Below, one piece after another: positions 42,828 to 51,702 of a stretch of 64,000 nt of DNA. The position numbers and the translations under genes are program-made. The stretch comes from Dichotomicrobium sp964540795 (lineage in GTDB: Bacteria; Pseudomonadota; Alphaproteobacteria; Rhizobiales; Rhodomicrobiaceae), in the NCBI GenBank assembly GCA_964540795.1, contig CAZINX010000001.1:385287-449286 (forward strand). The letters are read 5' to 3'. The notes under the pieces are model-generated. The model did no database searches, was not told the origin of the DNA, and worked only from the letters and a program-made list of their open reading frames with translations. Within the stretch, counting starts at the first letter, position 1. Every line of letters begins with the position of its first letter.

Positions 42828-45002
42828 CTAGTCCGCCCCGGTCCAGGGGCGTTCGCCGCGCCATTCGGCCGAAGTGACGACGCGGAGCCGGCGGTCCTCC
42901 CCCTCCCCTTCGATATAGATCGCATGCGCCCCGCGCGCCTGCAGTTGGGCGTGTGTCACAACCACTTCCGGCGCTGGACACGGGTCGCGCAGTTCCAGAT
43001 GCGTGACGACGATGTGGGCGAGCTTGCAGTCCTGCGCCAGCGCCGCCGCGTGCTTCGCCACCGACAGCCGCGCGCCGCGCACATCCGCCACGCAGCCGCG
43101 CTCATCGCAGAAAAACGCCCGCGGATCGCGCGCGGCCTTCGGTTCGCGCGGGTCGCCGTCAGCCGCCAGCCATTTCTCCAGCGTATAGTTGCCGGCCCGG
43201 CCAGGTATCGCCGCGAGCCGCCCATCCGCCGTGCGCAACGCGATGACCTTGCCGTCCCGGTCGATGAGCACGTCGGGTTTGGTCCCCAGGCTCGTCAGCG
43301 CCAGCCCCGCGCCCAGCACGGCAAGCCCGGCATAACGCCAGCGCCCGCGCCAGATCGCGAGCCACAGCGCGCCCAGCGTGATCAGGATGAGCGCGGCGAC
43401 CGGAAAAGCCTCGATCGGCCGCACCGCGCCGGGCAGCGCCGACACCGCCTGCGCCACGGCCAGCACCACCTCGATCCCCGCGCCCATCGCGCGCAGCGGC
43501 AGCTCCGCCAGCCCGAACGGCACGGCAAGCAGCGACACGAGCGCGGCCGGCATCACCCACAGGCCGACGACGGGCATCGCCGCGACATTCCCGATCAGGC
43601 TGTAGCTGGTGTATGTGTGGAAATGAAACGCGGCGATCGGCGCGACCGCCAGCCCGGCGATCATCGTGGTCATCGCAATCCCGCCGGCATAGCGCAAGAG
43701 GCTCGCGCCCGCCCGCGCGGCGACGCCGGCCGCTCCGCTCAGCCCCGCGCCCAGCCCGCCGAGCGGGTTGACGCCGCGCAGCCGCTCATAGGTCGCGATC
43801 AGCGCGGTCGCCGCAGCGAAGGACATCTGCAAGCTGACGTTCAACAGGCTCTCGGGCCGCAGGGCGAGGATGAGCAGCGCGGCGATCAGCACATTGCGCA
43901 AAGTGAGTGCCGGCCGGTCCAGCATCACCGCGACAAGGAACACCGCCGTCATCAGGAAAGCGCGCTGCGTGGCCACCGACGCGCCGGAGATGAGAAGATA
44001 GCCCAGCCCGCCGATCAGCGCGGCCAGCGCCGCCCATTTCTTGACGGGGAAGCGCAGCGCCAGGCCCGGCACGGCGGCGAGCATAAGCCGCACCGCGAAG
44101 TAGAGCGAGCCGGCCATGATCGCCATATGCAGCCCGGAGATGGCGAGGACATGCGCCAGCCCTGAACCGCGCATCGCCTCTTTCTCGGTTTCGGCGATGC
44201 CGCCGCGATCGCCGCTGATGAGCGCGGTTGCGATGCCTGCCGACGGCCCGGACAGCACCGCGCCGATCTGCGCGCCGATTGCCGCGCGCACCCGGTCGAC
44301 CGCGGCCCAGAACCGCAGCGCGAGCGGCGGGTCCGGCCCCTCCGTCGCAGTGATGTCGGAGGTGGCGTAGCCGACCGCGCCGAGGCCCTGGAAATACACG
44401 ATGCGGGCGAAATCGAACCCGCCGGGATGCGTCGGCCCGGGAGGCGGCAGCAGGCCGGCGTTGACCCGGATCATCGCACCAATGGGCGGCGGGGTCTCGG
44501 CATGTGTGGTGATGCGCACAAGGCGCGGAGTGGCCTCCGGGGCCAGCCCCTCGATCGCATGGACCAGTATGCTCAGCCGGTTCTTCTGGCCCGCGCGGTC
44601 CTCCCACTGCGCCGCCCAGCCGGTGATCGCGGCGAAATCCATCTTCTCGCTCAGCGTCGGCGCTGCCACGATGTCGGTGCGGACCTTCGCGGCGAAGAAG
44701 CCGAGCGCGATGCAGCACGCCGCGCCGCTGATGAGCAGGCCAAGGGCGGCATTGCGCGCCAGCACGCGCCACGCCAGAGCCATCACGACAAAAGCCGCCG
44801 CCAGCACAACCGGCGGCTCGCTCGGCAGCGTGAAATAAATACCGATGCCAATGGCGAACAGCACTGGCGCCCACAGCGCGAAACGTCCGCTCTCGATCTC
44901 GATGAGCCGGTCGATCACGCCGGGGCGCGGCACTGCGAATGCCACGGATGGTTCGCGCCACCCGCCGGGCATCTGCGCGGCGTGGCCTGCGCGCTGGATC
45001 AT
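42828..45002 (-). CDS. comEC: ComEC/Rec2-type DNA-uptake channel protein without an evident MBL nuclease domain
   Basis: ComEC forms the inner-membrane channel for transforming DNA. The 724-residue protein has an N-terminal DUF4131-like part, the competence domain (LALRF..., ALISGDRGGIAETEKEAMRGSGLAHVLAISGLHM) and many membrane segments. The C-terminal ~140 residues resemble a metallo-beta-lactamase fold remnant (VVTHLELRDPCPAPEVVVTHAQL) but lack the HxHxDH motif. No other competence genes are nearby. Confidence 0.9.
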   Translation of the reverse strand: MIQRAGHAAQMPGGWREPSVAFAVPRPGVIDRLIEIESGRFALWAPVLFAIGIGIYFTLPSEPPVVLAAAFVVMALAWRVLARNAALGLLISGAACCIALGFFAAKVRTDIVAAPTLSEKMDFAAITGWAAQWEDRAGQKNRLSILVHAIEGLAPEATPRLVRITTHAETPPPIGAMIRVNAGLLPPPGPTHPGGFDFARIVYFQGLGAVGYATSDITATEGPDPPLALRFWAAVDRVRAAIGAQIGAVLSGPSAGIATALISGDRGGIAETEKEAMRGSGLAHVLAISGLHMAIMAGSLYFAVRLMLAAVPGLALRFPVKKWAALAALIGGLGYLLISGASVATQRAFLMTAVFLVAVMLDRPALTLRNVLIAALLILALRPESLLNVSLQMSFAAATALIATYERLRGVNPLGGLGAGLSGAAGVAARAGASLLRYAGGIAMTTMIAGLAVAPIAAFHFHTYTSYSLIGNVAAMPVVGLWVMPAALVSLLAVPFGLAELPLRAMGAGIEVVLAVAQAVSALPGAVRPIEAFPVAALILITLGALWLAIWRGRWRYAGLAVLGAGLALTSLGTKPDVLIDRDGKVIALRTADGRLAAIPGRAGNYTLEKWLAADGDPREPKAARDPRAFFCDERGCVADVRGARLSVAKHAAALAQDCKLAHIVVTHLELRDPCPAPEVVVTHAQLQARGAHAIYIEGEGEDRRLRVVTSAEWRGERPWTGAD

Positions 45003-45050
45003 GTTCCCCCCCAGGTGCCCGCCCGCCGCCGGTCAAAACCACCGGTCAGC

Positions 45051-45079
45051 TTAACCTTTGCGCGGGGCTGTGCTAGGTG
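45051..45079 (+). promoter_or_regulatory. Weak candidate gltX promoter
   Basis: TTAACC (45051-45056), a 17-bp spacer and TAGGTG (45074-45079) are the best pair in the 115-bp gap between comEC and gltX. The -10 is poor, so this is tentative. Confidence 0.25.
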
Positions 45080-45117
45080 ACGGGCAAACTCGCGGCATTT
45101 AATCAAGGTGAAAGCTG

Positions 45118-46542
45118 ATGAACAACTCTGTCGTGACGCGCTTCGCGCCATCCCCGACGGGCTTTCTGCATATTGGCGGCGCACGCACCGCGCTGTTCAA
45201 CTGGCTTTACGCCAAGGCCAAGGGCGGCGCGATGCTGCTGCGCATCGAAGACACCGACCGCGCCCGCTCCACGCAGGAAGCGATCCACGCCATCATCGAC
45301 GGGCTGAGCTGGCTGGAACTGGGGTGGGAAGGCGAGCCGATCTCCCAGTCCGCCCGCGCCGAACGCCATGTCGAGGTCGCCGAAAAGCTGCTGGCCGAGG
45401 GCAAAGCCTATCGCTGCTATGCCTCGGCGGAAGAACTGGCGGAGATGCGCGAGAAGGCCCGCGCCGAAGGCCGCCCGCCGCGCTATGACGGGCGCTGGCG
45501 CGACCGCGATCCGTCCGAGGCCCCGGAAGGCGTGCCGCCGGTGATCCGCTTCAAGGCCCCGCAGGAGGGCGAGACGATCATCGAGGACCGCGTGCAGGGC
45601 CCGGTGCGCTTCGCCAACAAGGAACTGGATGATCTGGTGCTGCTGCGCGCCGACCGTTCCCCGACCTACATGCTCTCAGTGGTCGTGGACGACTATGACA
45701 CAGGCATCACGCATGTGATCCGCGGCGACGATCACCTCACCAATGCCGCGCGCCAGACCCAGATTTTCCGCGCGCTCGGCTGGGAGCCGCCGGTTTTCGC
45801 GCATGTTCCCCTGATCCACGGGCCGGACGGCGCGAAGCTGTCGAAGCGCCACGGCGCGCTGGGTGTGGAAGCATATCGCGCAATGGGCTATCTGCCGGCG
45901 GCGCTGCGCAATTATCTGGTCCGGCTAGGCTGGGCGCATGGCGATCAGGAAATCTTCTCGACCGAGGAACTGATCGCGCTGTTCGACCTCGATGCCATCG
46001 GCCGCTCGCCCGCGCGCTTCGACTTCACCAAGCTGGAGAGCGTGAACGCGCATTACATCCGCAACACGCCGGATGACGAACTGGTGCGGCGCATCCGCGA
46101 GACGCTGCCCAAACTGGAGGGCGTGTCCGACCTGGCGGGCCAGATCGACGAGGCGGGCTGGGCGCTGCTGGGGCAGGCGATGCCGGGGCTGAAACCGCGC
46201 GCCAAAACGCTGGTGGAGCTTATGGATACCGCGCGCTATCTGTTCGTCAAACGCCCGCTGGAGATGGACGCCAAGGCCGAAAAGCAGTTGACGCCGGAGG
46301 CCCGCCAGCACCTCGGCGCGCTGAAGGATCGTTTTGCCGCGCTGGAGGCATGGTCGGCGGAGCCGCTGGAAGAGGCCGTGCGCGCCTACGCCGAAGAGGC
46401 CGATGTAAAGCTCGGCAAGATCGCCCAGCCGATGCGCGCCGCGCTGACCGGGCGGACGGTCTCGCCCGGGATCTTCGATGTGCTGGAGGTGCTCGGCCGG
46501 GAGGAGTCGCTAGCGCGGCTGGCCGATCAGGCTGCCGGCTGA
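45118..46542 (+). CDS. gltX: Glutamyl-tRNA synthetase
   Basis: GltX charges tRNA-Glu (and in many alphaproteobacteria tRNA-Gln for later amidation). The 474-residue class I enzyme has HIGH in FAPSPTGFLHIGGARTA, LRIEDTDRARST, and KLSKR in GAKLSKRHGALGV. The C-terminal anticodon domain ends near LGREESLARL. AAGG lies nine bases before ATG. Confidence 0.97.
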   Translation: MNNSVVTRFAPSPTGFLHIGGARTALFNWLYAKAKGGAMLLRIEDTDRARSTQEAIHAIIDGLSWLELGWEGEPISQSARAERHVEVAEKLLAEGKAYRCYASAEELAEMREKARAEGRPPRYDGRWRDRDPSEAPEGVPPVIRFKAPQEGETIIEDRVQGPVRFANKELDDLVLLRADRSPTYMLSVVVDDYDTGITHVIRGDDHLTNAARQTQIFRALGWEPPVFAHVPLIHGPDGAKLSKRHGALGVEAYRAMGYLPAALRNYLVRLGWAHGDQEIFSTEELIALFDLDAIGRSPARFDFTKLESVNAHYIRNTPDDELVRRIRETLPKLEGVSDLAGQIDEAGWALLGQAMPGLKPRAKTLVELMDTARYLFVKRPLEMDAKAEKQLTPEARQHLGALKDRFAALEAWSAEPLEEAVRAYAEEADVKLGKIAQPMRAALTGRTVSPGIFDVLEVLGREESLARLADQAAG

Positions 46543-46600
46543 GCGCCTCGGTTCCCTTCTGCGGGCAAGCATTCGTGAATACGCCGGGGCGGCGGTGATA

Positions 46601-46629
46601 TTGCCGCACTGCAAAAAACGCGCTAGCAA
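46601..46629 (+). promoter_or_regulatory. Candidate gltA promoter
   Basis: TTGCCG (46601-46606), a 17-bp spacer and TAGCAA (46624-46629) lie in the 207-bp gap upstream of gltA. This predicts a leader of about 115 nt. The run of A residues in the spacer is on the wrong strand to be a terminator for gltX. Confidence 0.4.
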
Positions 46630-46749
46630 ATGGTTCCATAAAGGGCGGCCGCGTGCCACGCTATCGGGCGATGCACCCGCGCCGCGGCAAGGCCGCTTGC
46701 CGGTTCCCGGCCCCGCGGGAACGAGGTTTCACATCTCAGGAGCGTGATA

Positions 46750-48084
46750 ATGAGCCATTCCGATCAAAAACATCCCGGTTCCAACGGCGGTGCGCGATAC
46801 AAGGGAAACGCGAGGTTCTCCTTTGAGGACACCGAGCTGGAACTGCCGGTGATGTCCGGCACGGTCGGCCCGGATGTGGTGGATATCACGAAGTTTTACC
46901 GCGACTCGGGAAGGTTTACGTTCGACCCAGGCTATACCTCTACCGCGAGCTGCAAGTCCGGCATCACCTATATCGACGGCGACAAGGGCGAGTTGCTCTA
47001 TCGCGGCTACCCGATCGACGAGTTGGCCGAACAGGGCGACTTCCTCGAAACCTGCCACCTGCTGCTTTACGGCGATCTGCCGACGCGCGAGCAGTACGAA
47101 GATTTCGAGAACCGCGTTACCTATCACACCATGATCCACGAGCAGATGAGCCGGTTCTACACCGGCTTCCGGCGGGACGCGCACCCGATGGCAATCATGG
47201 TGGGCGTCGTTGGGGCGCTCGCGGCTTTCTATCACGACTCCACCGACATCAGCGATCCGGTCCAGCGCGACATCGCCGCGTTGCGGATGATCGCCAAGAT
47301 GCCGACAATCGCGGCTATGGCCTATAAATACTCGATTGGCCAGCCCTTCGTGTATCCCCGCAACGAGCTGAACTACGCGCACAACTTCCTCTACATGTGC
47401 TTCGCGGTGCCGTGCGAGGAATACAAGCTCGATCCGGTGCTGGCCCGGGCGATGGACCGCATCTTCATCCTGCACGCGGACCACGAGCAGAACGCCTCGA
47501 CCTCGACGGTGCGCCTCGCCGGCTCTTCAGGCGCCAACCCGTTCGCCTGCATCGCCTCGGGCATCGCCTGTCTCTGGGGCCCGGCGCATGGCGGCGCGAA
47601 TGAGGCCGCGCTGAACATGCTGCAGGAAATCGGTTCGGTCGACCGCATTCCCGAATACATCGAGCGCGCGAAGGACAAGGACGATCCGTTCCGTCTGATG
47701 GGCTTCGGCCACCGCGTCTACAAGAACTACGACCCGCGCGCGAAGGTGATGCAGAAGACCGCGCGCGAGGTGCTTGAGCTTGTCGGCGTGCAGGACGATC
47801 CGCTGCTGCAGGTGGCCCAGGAGTTGGAGAAGATCGCGCTTGAAGACCCGTATTTCGTCGAGCGCAAACTCTACCCCAACATCGACTTCTACTCCGGCAT
47901 CACGCTGAAGGCGCTGGGCTTCCCGACCTCGATGTTCACGGTGCTGTTCGCCATCGCGCGCACGGTGGGCTGGATCGCGCAGTGGAAGGAGATGATCGCC
48001 GACCCGGATCAGAAGATCGGCCGGCCGCGCCAGCTTTATATCGGCCCGGCGCGTCGGGATTACGTGCCGATCCAGAATCGCTAA
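46750..48084 (+). CDS. gltA: Citrate synthase
   Basis: GltA condenses oxaloacetate and acetyl-CoA, the entry step of the TCA cycle. I start at ATG 46750 with AGGA eight bases upstream; GTG 46744 is possible. The 444-residue length and GYTSTASCKSGITYIDGDKG opening are typical of hexameric, NADH-sensitive type II enzymes. LHADHEQNASTSTVR, CLWGPAHGGANEA and GFGHRVYKNYDPRAK carry active-site His/Arg. It is convergent with lpxB, with a 4-bp gap. Confidence 0.96.
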   Translation: MSHSDQKHPGSNGGARYKGNARFSFEDTELELPVMSGTVGPDVVDITKFYRDSGRFTFDPGYTSTASCKSGITYIDGDKGELLYRGYPIDELAEQGDFLETCHLLLYGDLPTREQYEDFENRVTYHTMIHEQMSRFYTGFRRDAHPMAIMVGVVGALAAFYHDSTDISDPVQRDIAALRMIAKMPTIAAMAYKYSIGQPFVYPRNELNYAHNFLYMCFAVPCEEYKLDPVLARAMDRIFILHADHEQNASTSTVRLAGSSGANPFACIASGIACLWGPAHGGANEAALNMLQEIGSVDRIPEYIERAKDKDDPFRLMGFGHRVYKNYDPRAKVMQKTAREVLELVGVQDDPLLQVAQELEKIALEDPYFVERKLYPNIDFYSGITLKALGFPTSMFTVLFAIARTVGWIAQWKEMIADPDQKIGRPRQLYIGPARRDYVPIQNR

Positions 48085-48088
48085 AGCG

Positions 48089-49297
48089 TCAATCCGCCAG
48101 CGGCTCGGCGCGGGCCGCTTCGGCGCGGCCGCCGCTCAGGATGCGCAAGCTCACCTCGGCGGCGCGGGCGCTGGGCTGATCGCCGGGCGCGCGCAGGATC
48201 GAGCGGACTCGGGCCACCGCCTCACGCTGGCGCGCGCGCTCGGGGCTGTCCGTCAGCAGCGGGGCAAGGGCGGCGCTCAGCGTCTCGGGGTTGCAGTCTT
48301 CCTGGACAAATTCCGGGAAGGCGTTGTCCTGCAGCACCAGATTGGCCAGCACGATCGACGGCACATTGAGCAGAAAGCGCAAGCTCGCCGCCACGGCGTC
48401 CACCTTGTAGCCGACGACCATCGGCGTGCCGGCCAGCCCTAGCTCCAGCGTCACCGTCCCGGACGCGGCCAGCGCTGCATCCGCCAGCCGGAACGCGCGG
48501 AACTTGTCTTCAACCCCTTCGGTGATGTGTACCGGAACCGGCCAATCGGCCAGCGCCGCCTCGATTTGCGGGCGCAGCGTGGAAACAGCCGGCAGGATCA
48601 CCTGCGGATCAAAGCCGCGCGCGCGCAGCCGCGTCATTGTCTGGCCAAACGGCCCCATCAGCCGGCGCACCTCCGTCGCCCGGCTGCCGGGCAGGACAAC
48701 GAGGACTGGCCTGCCGCGGTCGATCCCGAGGCGCTGCGCCAGCGCCGCCGGGTCGAGTGCGCGGATCCAGTCGTCCCGCTCGACCAGCGGATGCCCCACA
48801 TAGCTGCAGGGCGGCCCGCCGAGGAGTTCATGGACCTCCGGCTCGAAAGGCATGAGCGCGAGGATGTGATCGACATAGCCGCGCATCTTTCGCGCGCGCC
48901 CGGGCCGCCACGCCCACACGGTCGGCGAGACATAGTTGATGATCGGAATGTCCGGGCATTTGCGGCGGATGCGCTTGGCGATCGGGTGGGTGAATTCCGG
49001 GCTGTCGATGATGACGACCAGATCGGGCCCGGCTTCGACCGCCGCGTCCACCGTCTGATAGACGCGCCTGACCAGCTTTGGCAGCCGCTTCAGGATGGCG
49101 AGCGGCCCCATGACGGCTACGTCGGACAGCGGGAACAGGCTCTTCAGCCCCTGCTCCGCCATCTCCTCGCCGCCGACCCCGGAATAGACCAGCGGCGCCT
49201 CGCTGCGCGCGTTGAGCGCGGCCATGAGCTTGCCGCCCAGTGCGTCGCCGGAGTGTTCCCCGGCAACGATGAAGATGTGTCGTGAGCGCGGCTTCAC
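48089..49297 (-). CDS. lpxB: Lipid-A-disaccharide synthase
   Basis: LpxB joins UDP-diacylglucosamine and lipid X to the lipid A disaccharide. The 402-residue GT19 protein starts with GTG (MKPRSRHIFIVAGEHSGDALG). VIIDSPEFTHPIAKRIR, YVSPTVWAWRPGRARKM and LPGSRATEVRRL are family landmarks, and LELGLAGTPMVVGYK lies near the end. It is the last gene of the leftward rpsB-to-lpxB supercluster. Confidence 0.96.
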   Translation of the reverse strand: MKPRSRHIFIVAGEHSGDALGGKLMAALNARSEAPLVYSGVGGEEMAEQGLKSLFPLSDVAVMGPLAILKRLPKLVRRVYQTVDAAVEAGPDLVVIIDSPEFTHPIAKRIRRKCPDIPIINYVSPTVWAWRPGRARKMRGYVDHILALMPFEPEVHELLGGPPCSYVGHPLVERDDWIRALDPAALAQRLGIDRGRPVLVVLPGSRATEVRRLMGPFGQTMTRLRARGFDPQVILPAVSTLRPQIEAALADWPVPVHITEGVEDKFRAFRLADAALAASGTVTLELGLAGTPMVVGYKVDAVAASLRFLLNVPSIVLANLVLQDNAFPEFVQEDCNPETLSAALAPLLTDSPERARQREAVARVRSILRAPGDQPSARAAEVSLRILSGGRAEAARAEPLAD

Positions 49298-49326
49298 CGC
49301 CTTCGTCCTTCTGCCTTGCGCCCAGG

Positions 49327-50226
49327 CTAGTCCGCCGCCTGCGCCGGATCGCGCGCATCCGTCTGTGGCGCGCGCGGCTCGCCCTCCGCATCGATCCCTA
49401 ACACGAAAAGCCCCAGCTTGTCCGCCGTCTCGACGAGCGTTTGCGGCTCGGCGAGCAGCACCTGCCCCTGCGCGACCGCGATCCCTGCCAGCCCCGCCTC
49501 GGCGGCCAGTTCAGCCGTGCGCGGGCCGATCACCGGCATGTCCACGCGCAGCTCCTGTCCGGGCTTCGGCGTCTTGACCAGCACGCCGTGGCGGTGGGCC
49601 AGCCCCCACTGGCGCAGACCGGCGCATCGGCGCAGCATCTCGTCGGTGCCTTCCGCCGCCTCCACCGCGAGCACATAGCCGCGCGCGACAACCACCGCCT
49701 GGCCAACGTCATGCGGGCCGAGCGCACGCAGGACCGCCAGCGCCCTGGCCGCGTCCTCGCGGTCCCGCTCACGGGGCTGCGCGCGGGTCAGGCTGCCCGC
49801 TGGCGCGGTGAGGTCGCCCGCGATCTCATGGGCGCCGCGGACCGTGAAGCCCTGCGCCTCGAAGAACCGCACCACCCGGCTCAGCACGGCGTCATCGCCG
49901 CCGCGCGTCAGACGGTAGATCAGCGGGGCGTGGCGTATCAGGCCGGCATCGATGCTGAGGGAGGACAATCTGGGCCGGCGGACGCTTCCGACGATGACAA
50001 GCTCGCGGCCGCCATGCTGGCGCAGCAGCCGCAGCATCCGGCCGAGCTGCCCCCAGCGCATCCAGTCATGGGCGAATTCGGCGATGCCGGGATCGGCCAG
50101 GCCGTGAAAGCCGAGAATGTAGGGCTGGCGACCTTGCTCGCGCGCGCGTCTGGCAATGTGCAGCGGCAGCGTGCCAGCCCCGGCAATAATCCCCAGCGGT
50201 CTGGCGTCTTCATCCGCGCCGCTCAT
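49327..50226 (-). CDS. lpxI: UDP-2,3-diacylglucosamine pyrophosphatase LpxI
   Basis: LpxI hydrolyses UDP-diacylglucosamine to lipid X, replacing the unrelated LpxH in many alphaproteobacteria. ATG 50226 overlaps the lpxA stop by 4 bp and gives 299 aa starting MSGADEDARPLGIIAGAGTLP. The frame runs 122 codons further upstream inside lpxA but shows no homologous sequence there. Family features include VIVGSVRRP-like LVIVGSVRRPRL and VDMPVIGPRTAELAAEAGL. Its place between lpxA and lpxB fits the pathway order. Confidence 0.93.
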   Translation of the reverse strand: MSGADEDARPLGIIAGAGTLPLHIARRAREQGRQPYILGFHGLADPGIAEFAHDWMRWGQLGRMLRLLRQHGGRELVIVGSVRRPRLSSLSIDAGLIRHAPLIYRLTRGGDDAVLSRVVRFFEAQGFTVRGAHEIAGDLTAPAGSLTRAQPRERDREDAARALAVLRALGPHDVGQAVVVARGYVLAVEAAEGTDEMLRRCAGLRQWGLAHRHGVLVKTPKPGQELRVDMPVIGPRTAELAAEAGLAGIAVAQGQVLLAEPQTLVETADKLGLFVLGIDAEGEPRAPQTDARDPAQAAD

Positions 50227-51086
50227 TGCCCCGTCGCCGACCCCGCCGCGCCGCTGGCGCTCCGGCGCGGAATGCACAGCGCCCGGCCAGAGTCCGCGCG
50301 CACGAACTCTACGATGCGCCGCACCGCCGGCTCGTCGCCGAAGCGCTCTGCGACAGCATCGATCCGCTCCGCGAGGGCGCCCTCCCCGGCGAACAGCAGG
50401 CGGTAGGCCTGGCGCATCGTATGGATCTGCTCGCGCGTGAAACCCCTGCGCTTGAGCCCGACGATGTTCAGGCCCGCGAGCGCAGCGCGGTTGCCCAGCG
50501 CCATGCCATACGGGATCACATCGTTCTCGACGCCTGACATGCCGCCGATGAAGGCATACGCGCCGATCCGCACGAACTGATGGACCGCGCACAGCCCGCC
50601 GAGGATGGCGTGGTCCTCCACCGTGCAGTGGCCGGCGAGCGTGGCGTTGTTGGCGAAAATCGCCTGATCGCCGATCACGCAGTCATGGGCGACATGCGCC
50701 CCGACCATGAACAGGTTGCGGTCGCCGACGCGCGTGAGCATCCGCCCGGATTCGGTGCCCGGGTTCATCGTGACGTGCTCGCGGATGATGTTGTGGCTGC
50801 CGATCTCCAGACGGGACGGCTCGCCGCGATATTTCAGATCCTGCGGTTGGCAGCCGATCGAGGCGAAGGGGAAAATCTTCGTTCCCTCGCCGATCGTGGT
50901 GTGCCCCTCGACCACCACATGCGAATGGAGTTCGACATTGCGGCCGAGCGCGACCTTCGATCCGACCACGCAGAACGGGCCAATGCGCACGCCCTCCTCC
51001 AGGACCGCGCCGGGTTCGACGATAGCGGAAGGGTGGATGTCGGGAGCGCCGTCCGAGGCGGCGGCTGTCGCGGAAGATGTTGTCAT
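50223..51086 (-). CDS. lpxA: UDP-N-acetylglucosamine acyltransferase
   Basis: LpxA adds the first 3-hydroxyacyl chain to UDP-GlcNAc. ATG 51086 gives 287 aa. Hexapeptide repeats of a left-handed beta-helix run from IHPSAIVEPGAVLEEGVRIGP; the catalytic His lies in VGAHVAHDCVIG; a helical C-terminus follows (GFTREQIHTMRQAYRLLF). The first ~12 residues (SSATAAASDGAP) are an Ala/Ser-rich extension. It lies 98 bp after fabZ. Confidence 0.96.
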   Translation of the reverse strand: MTTSSATAAASDGAPDIHPSAIVEPGAVLEEGVRIGPFCVVGSKVALGRNVELHSHVVVEGHTTIGEGTKIFPFASIGCQPQDLKYRGEPSRLEIGSHNIIREHVTMNPGTESGRMLTRVGDRNLFMVGAHVAHDCVIGDQAIFANNATLAGHCTVEDHAILGGLCAVHQFVRIGAYAFIGGMSGVENDVIPYGMALGNRAALAGLNIVGLKRRGFTREQIHTMRQAYRLLFAGEGALAERIDAVAERFGDEPAVRRIVEFVRADSGRALCIPRRSASGAAGSATGQ

Positions 51087-51184
51087 GCTGGAGCCGGGCT
51101 CCCTCTGTTTGTGTTGCCCCCGGCGCGAACGCGGCCGCGGCAAAGCTGGGCCCGCCGGTCAACTCCGGCGGCGGGCCGCCCGCC

Positions 51185-51667
51185 TCAAGTCGGCGCCTTG
51201 TCCGGTTCGACGATCATGGCGCTGATCTCGGCCTCGGCTACGCTCTGGCCGTCCACCCTGGCTTCGGCGCGGAAGCGCCAGACCCGTCCCCGGTTGCGCA
51301 GTTTCTCGACATGGTAATGAACCGTGTCGCCGGGCGTGACCGGACGGCGGAATTTTGCCCGGTCAATGGACATGAAGTAGACCAGTTGCGGCTCGTAATC
51401 ATCGCCGAGGCTGGCCACGCACAGCGCGCCGGCCGTCTGCGCCATCCCCTCGATGAGCAGCACGCCCGGCATCACCGGGAAATCGGGAAAATGGCCCTGA
51501 AAGAACGGTTCGTTGATTGTGACGTTCTTTATGCCAATTGCGCCGTTGTCGCCATCCATCTCGATGATGCGGTCGACCAGCAGGAATGGGTACCGGTGCG
51601 GCAGCAGCTTCAGCAGCCGCGAAACATCCGCCGTTTCCAGACGCCGTGTCTCCGACCTTTCGTCCAT
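51185..51667 (-). CDS. fabZ: 3-hydroxyacyl-ACP dehydratase FabZ
   Basis: FabZ dehydrates 3-hydroxyacyl-ACP and competes with LpxA/LpxD for substrate, which explains its placement among lpx genes. ATG 51667 gives 160 aa; ATG 51691 would add eight, and neither has a strong ribosome-binding site. The hot-dog-fold signature LLPHRYPFLLVDRI, active-site GHFPDFPVMPG and IEGMAQ (His/Glu) are intact. It lies about 36 bp after lpxD. Confidence 0.95.
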   Translation of the reverse strand: MDERSETRRLETADVSRLLKLLPHRYPFLLVDRIIEMDGDNGAIGIKNVTINEPFFQGHFPDFPVMPGVLLIEGMAQTAGALCVASLGDDYEPQLVYFMSIDRAKFRRPVTPGDTVHYHVEKLRNRGRVWRFRAEARVDGQSVAEAEISAMIVEPDKAPT

Positions 51668-51702
51668 CCCGTTTCCGCTCCCAGCCGCCATCGGCCTCCA
51701 GC

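Noticed and set aside
40712..42925. 737-codon leftward open frame opposite moaC, moeA and lexA
   Set aside because: Covers three conserved genes and their promoter on the other strand; serine/arginine-rich low-complexity translation with no motifs.
42825..44165. 446-codon rightward open frame opposite comEC
   Set aside because: Arg/Gln/His-rich shadow translation, no ribosome-binding site, antisense to a conserved membrane protein.
46596..46620. Hairpin with A-run after gltX as a terminator
   Set aside because: The GCGG/CCGC pairing is short and the run is A on the coding strand, so it would not give the U-run needed for gltX; for the other strand the T-run precedes the stem.
50227..50592. 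122-codon N-terminal extension of lpxI inside lpxA
   Set aside because: It is the shadow frame of lpxA; the ATG overlapping the lpxA stop gives a normal-length LpxI.
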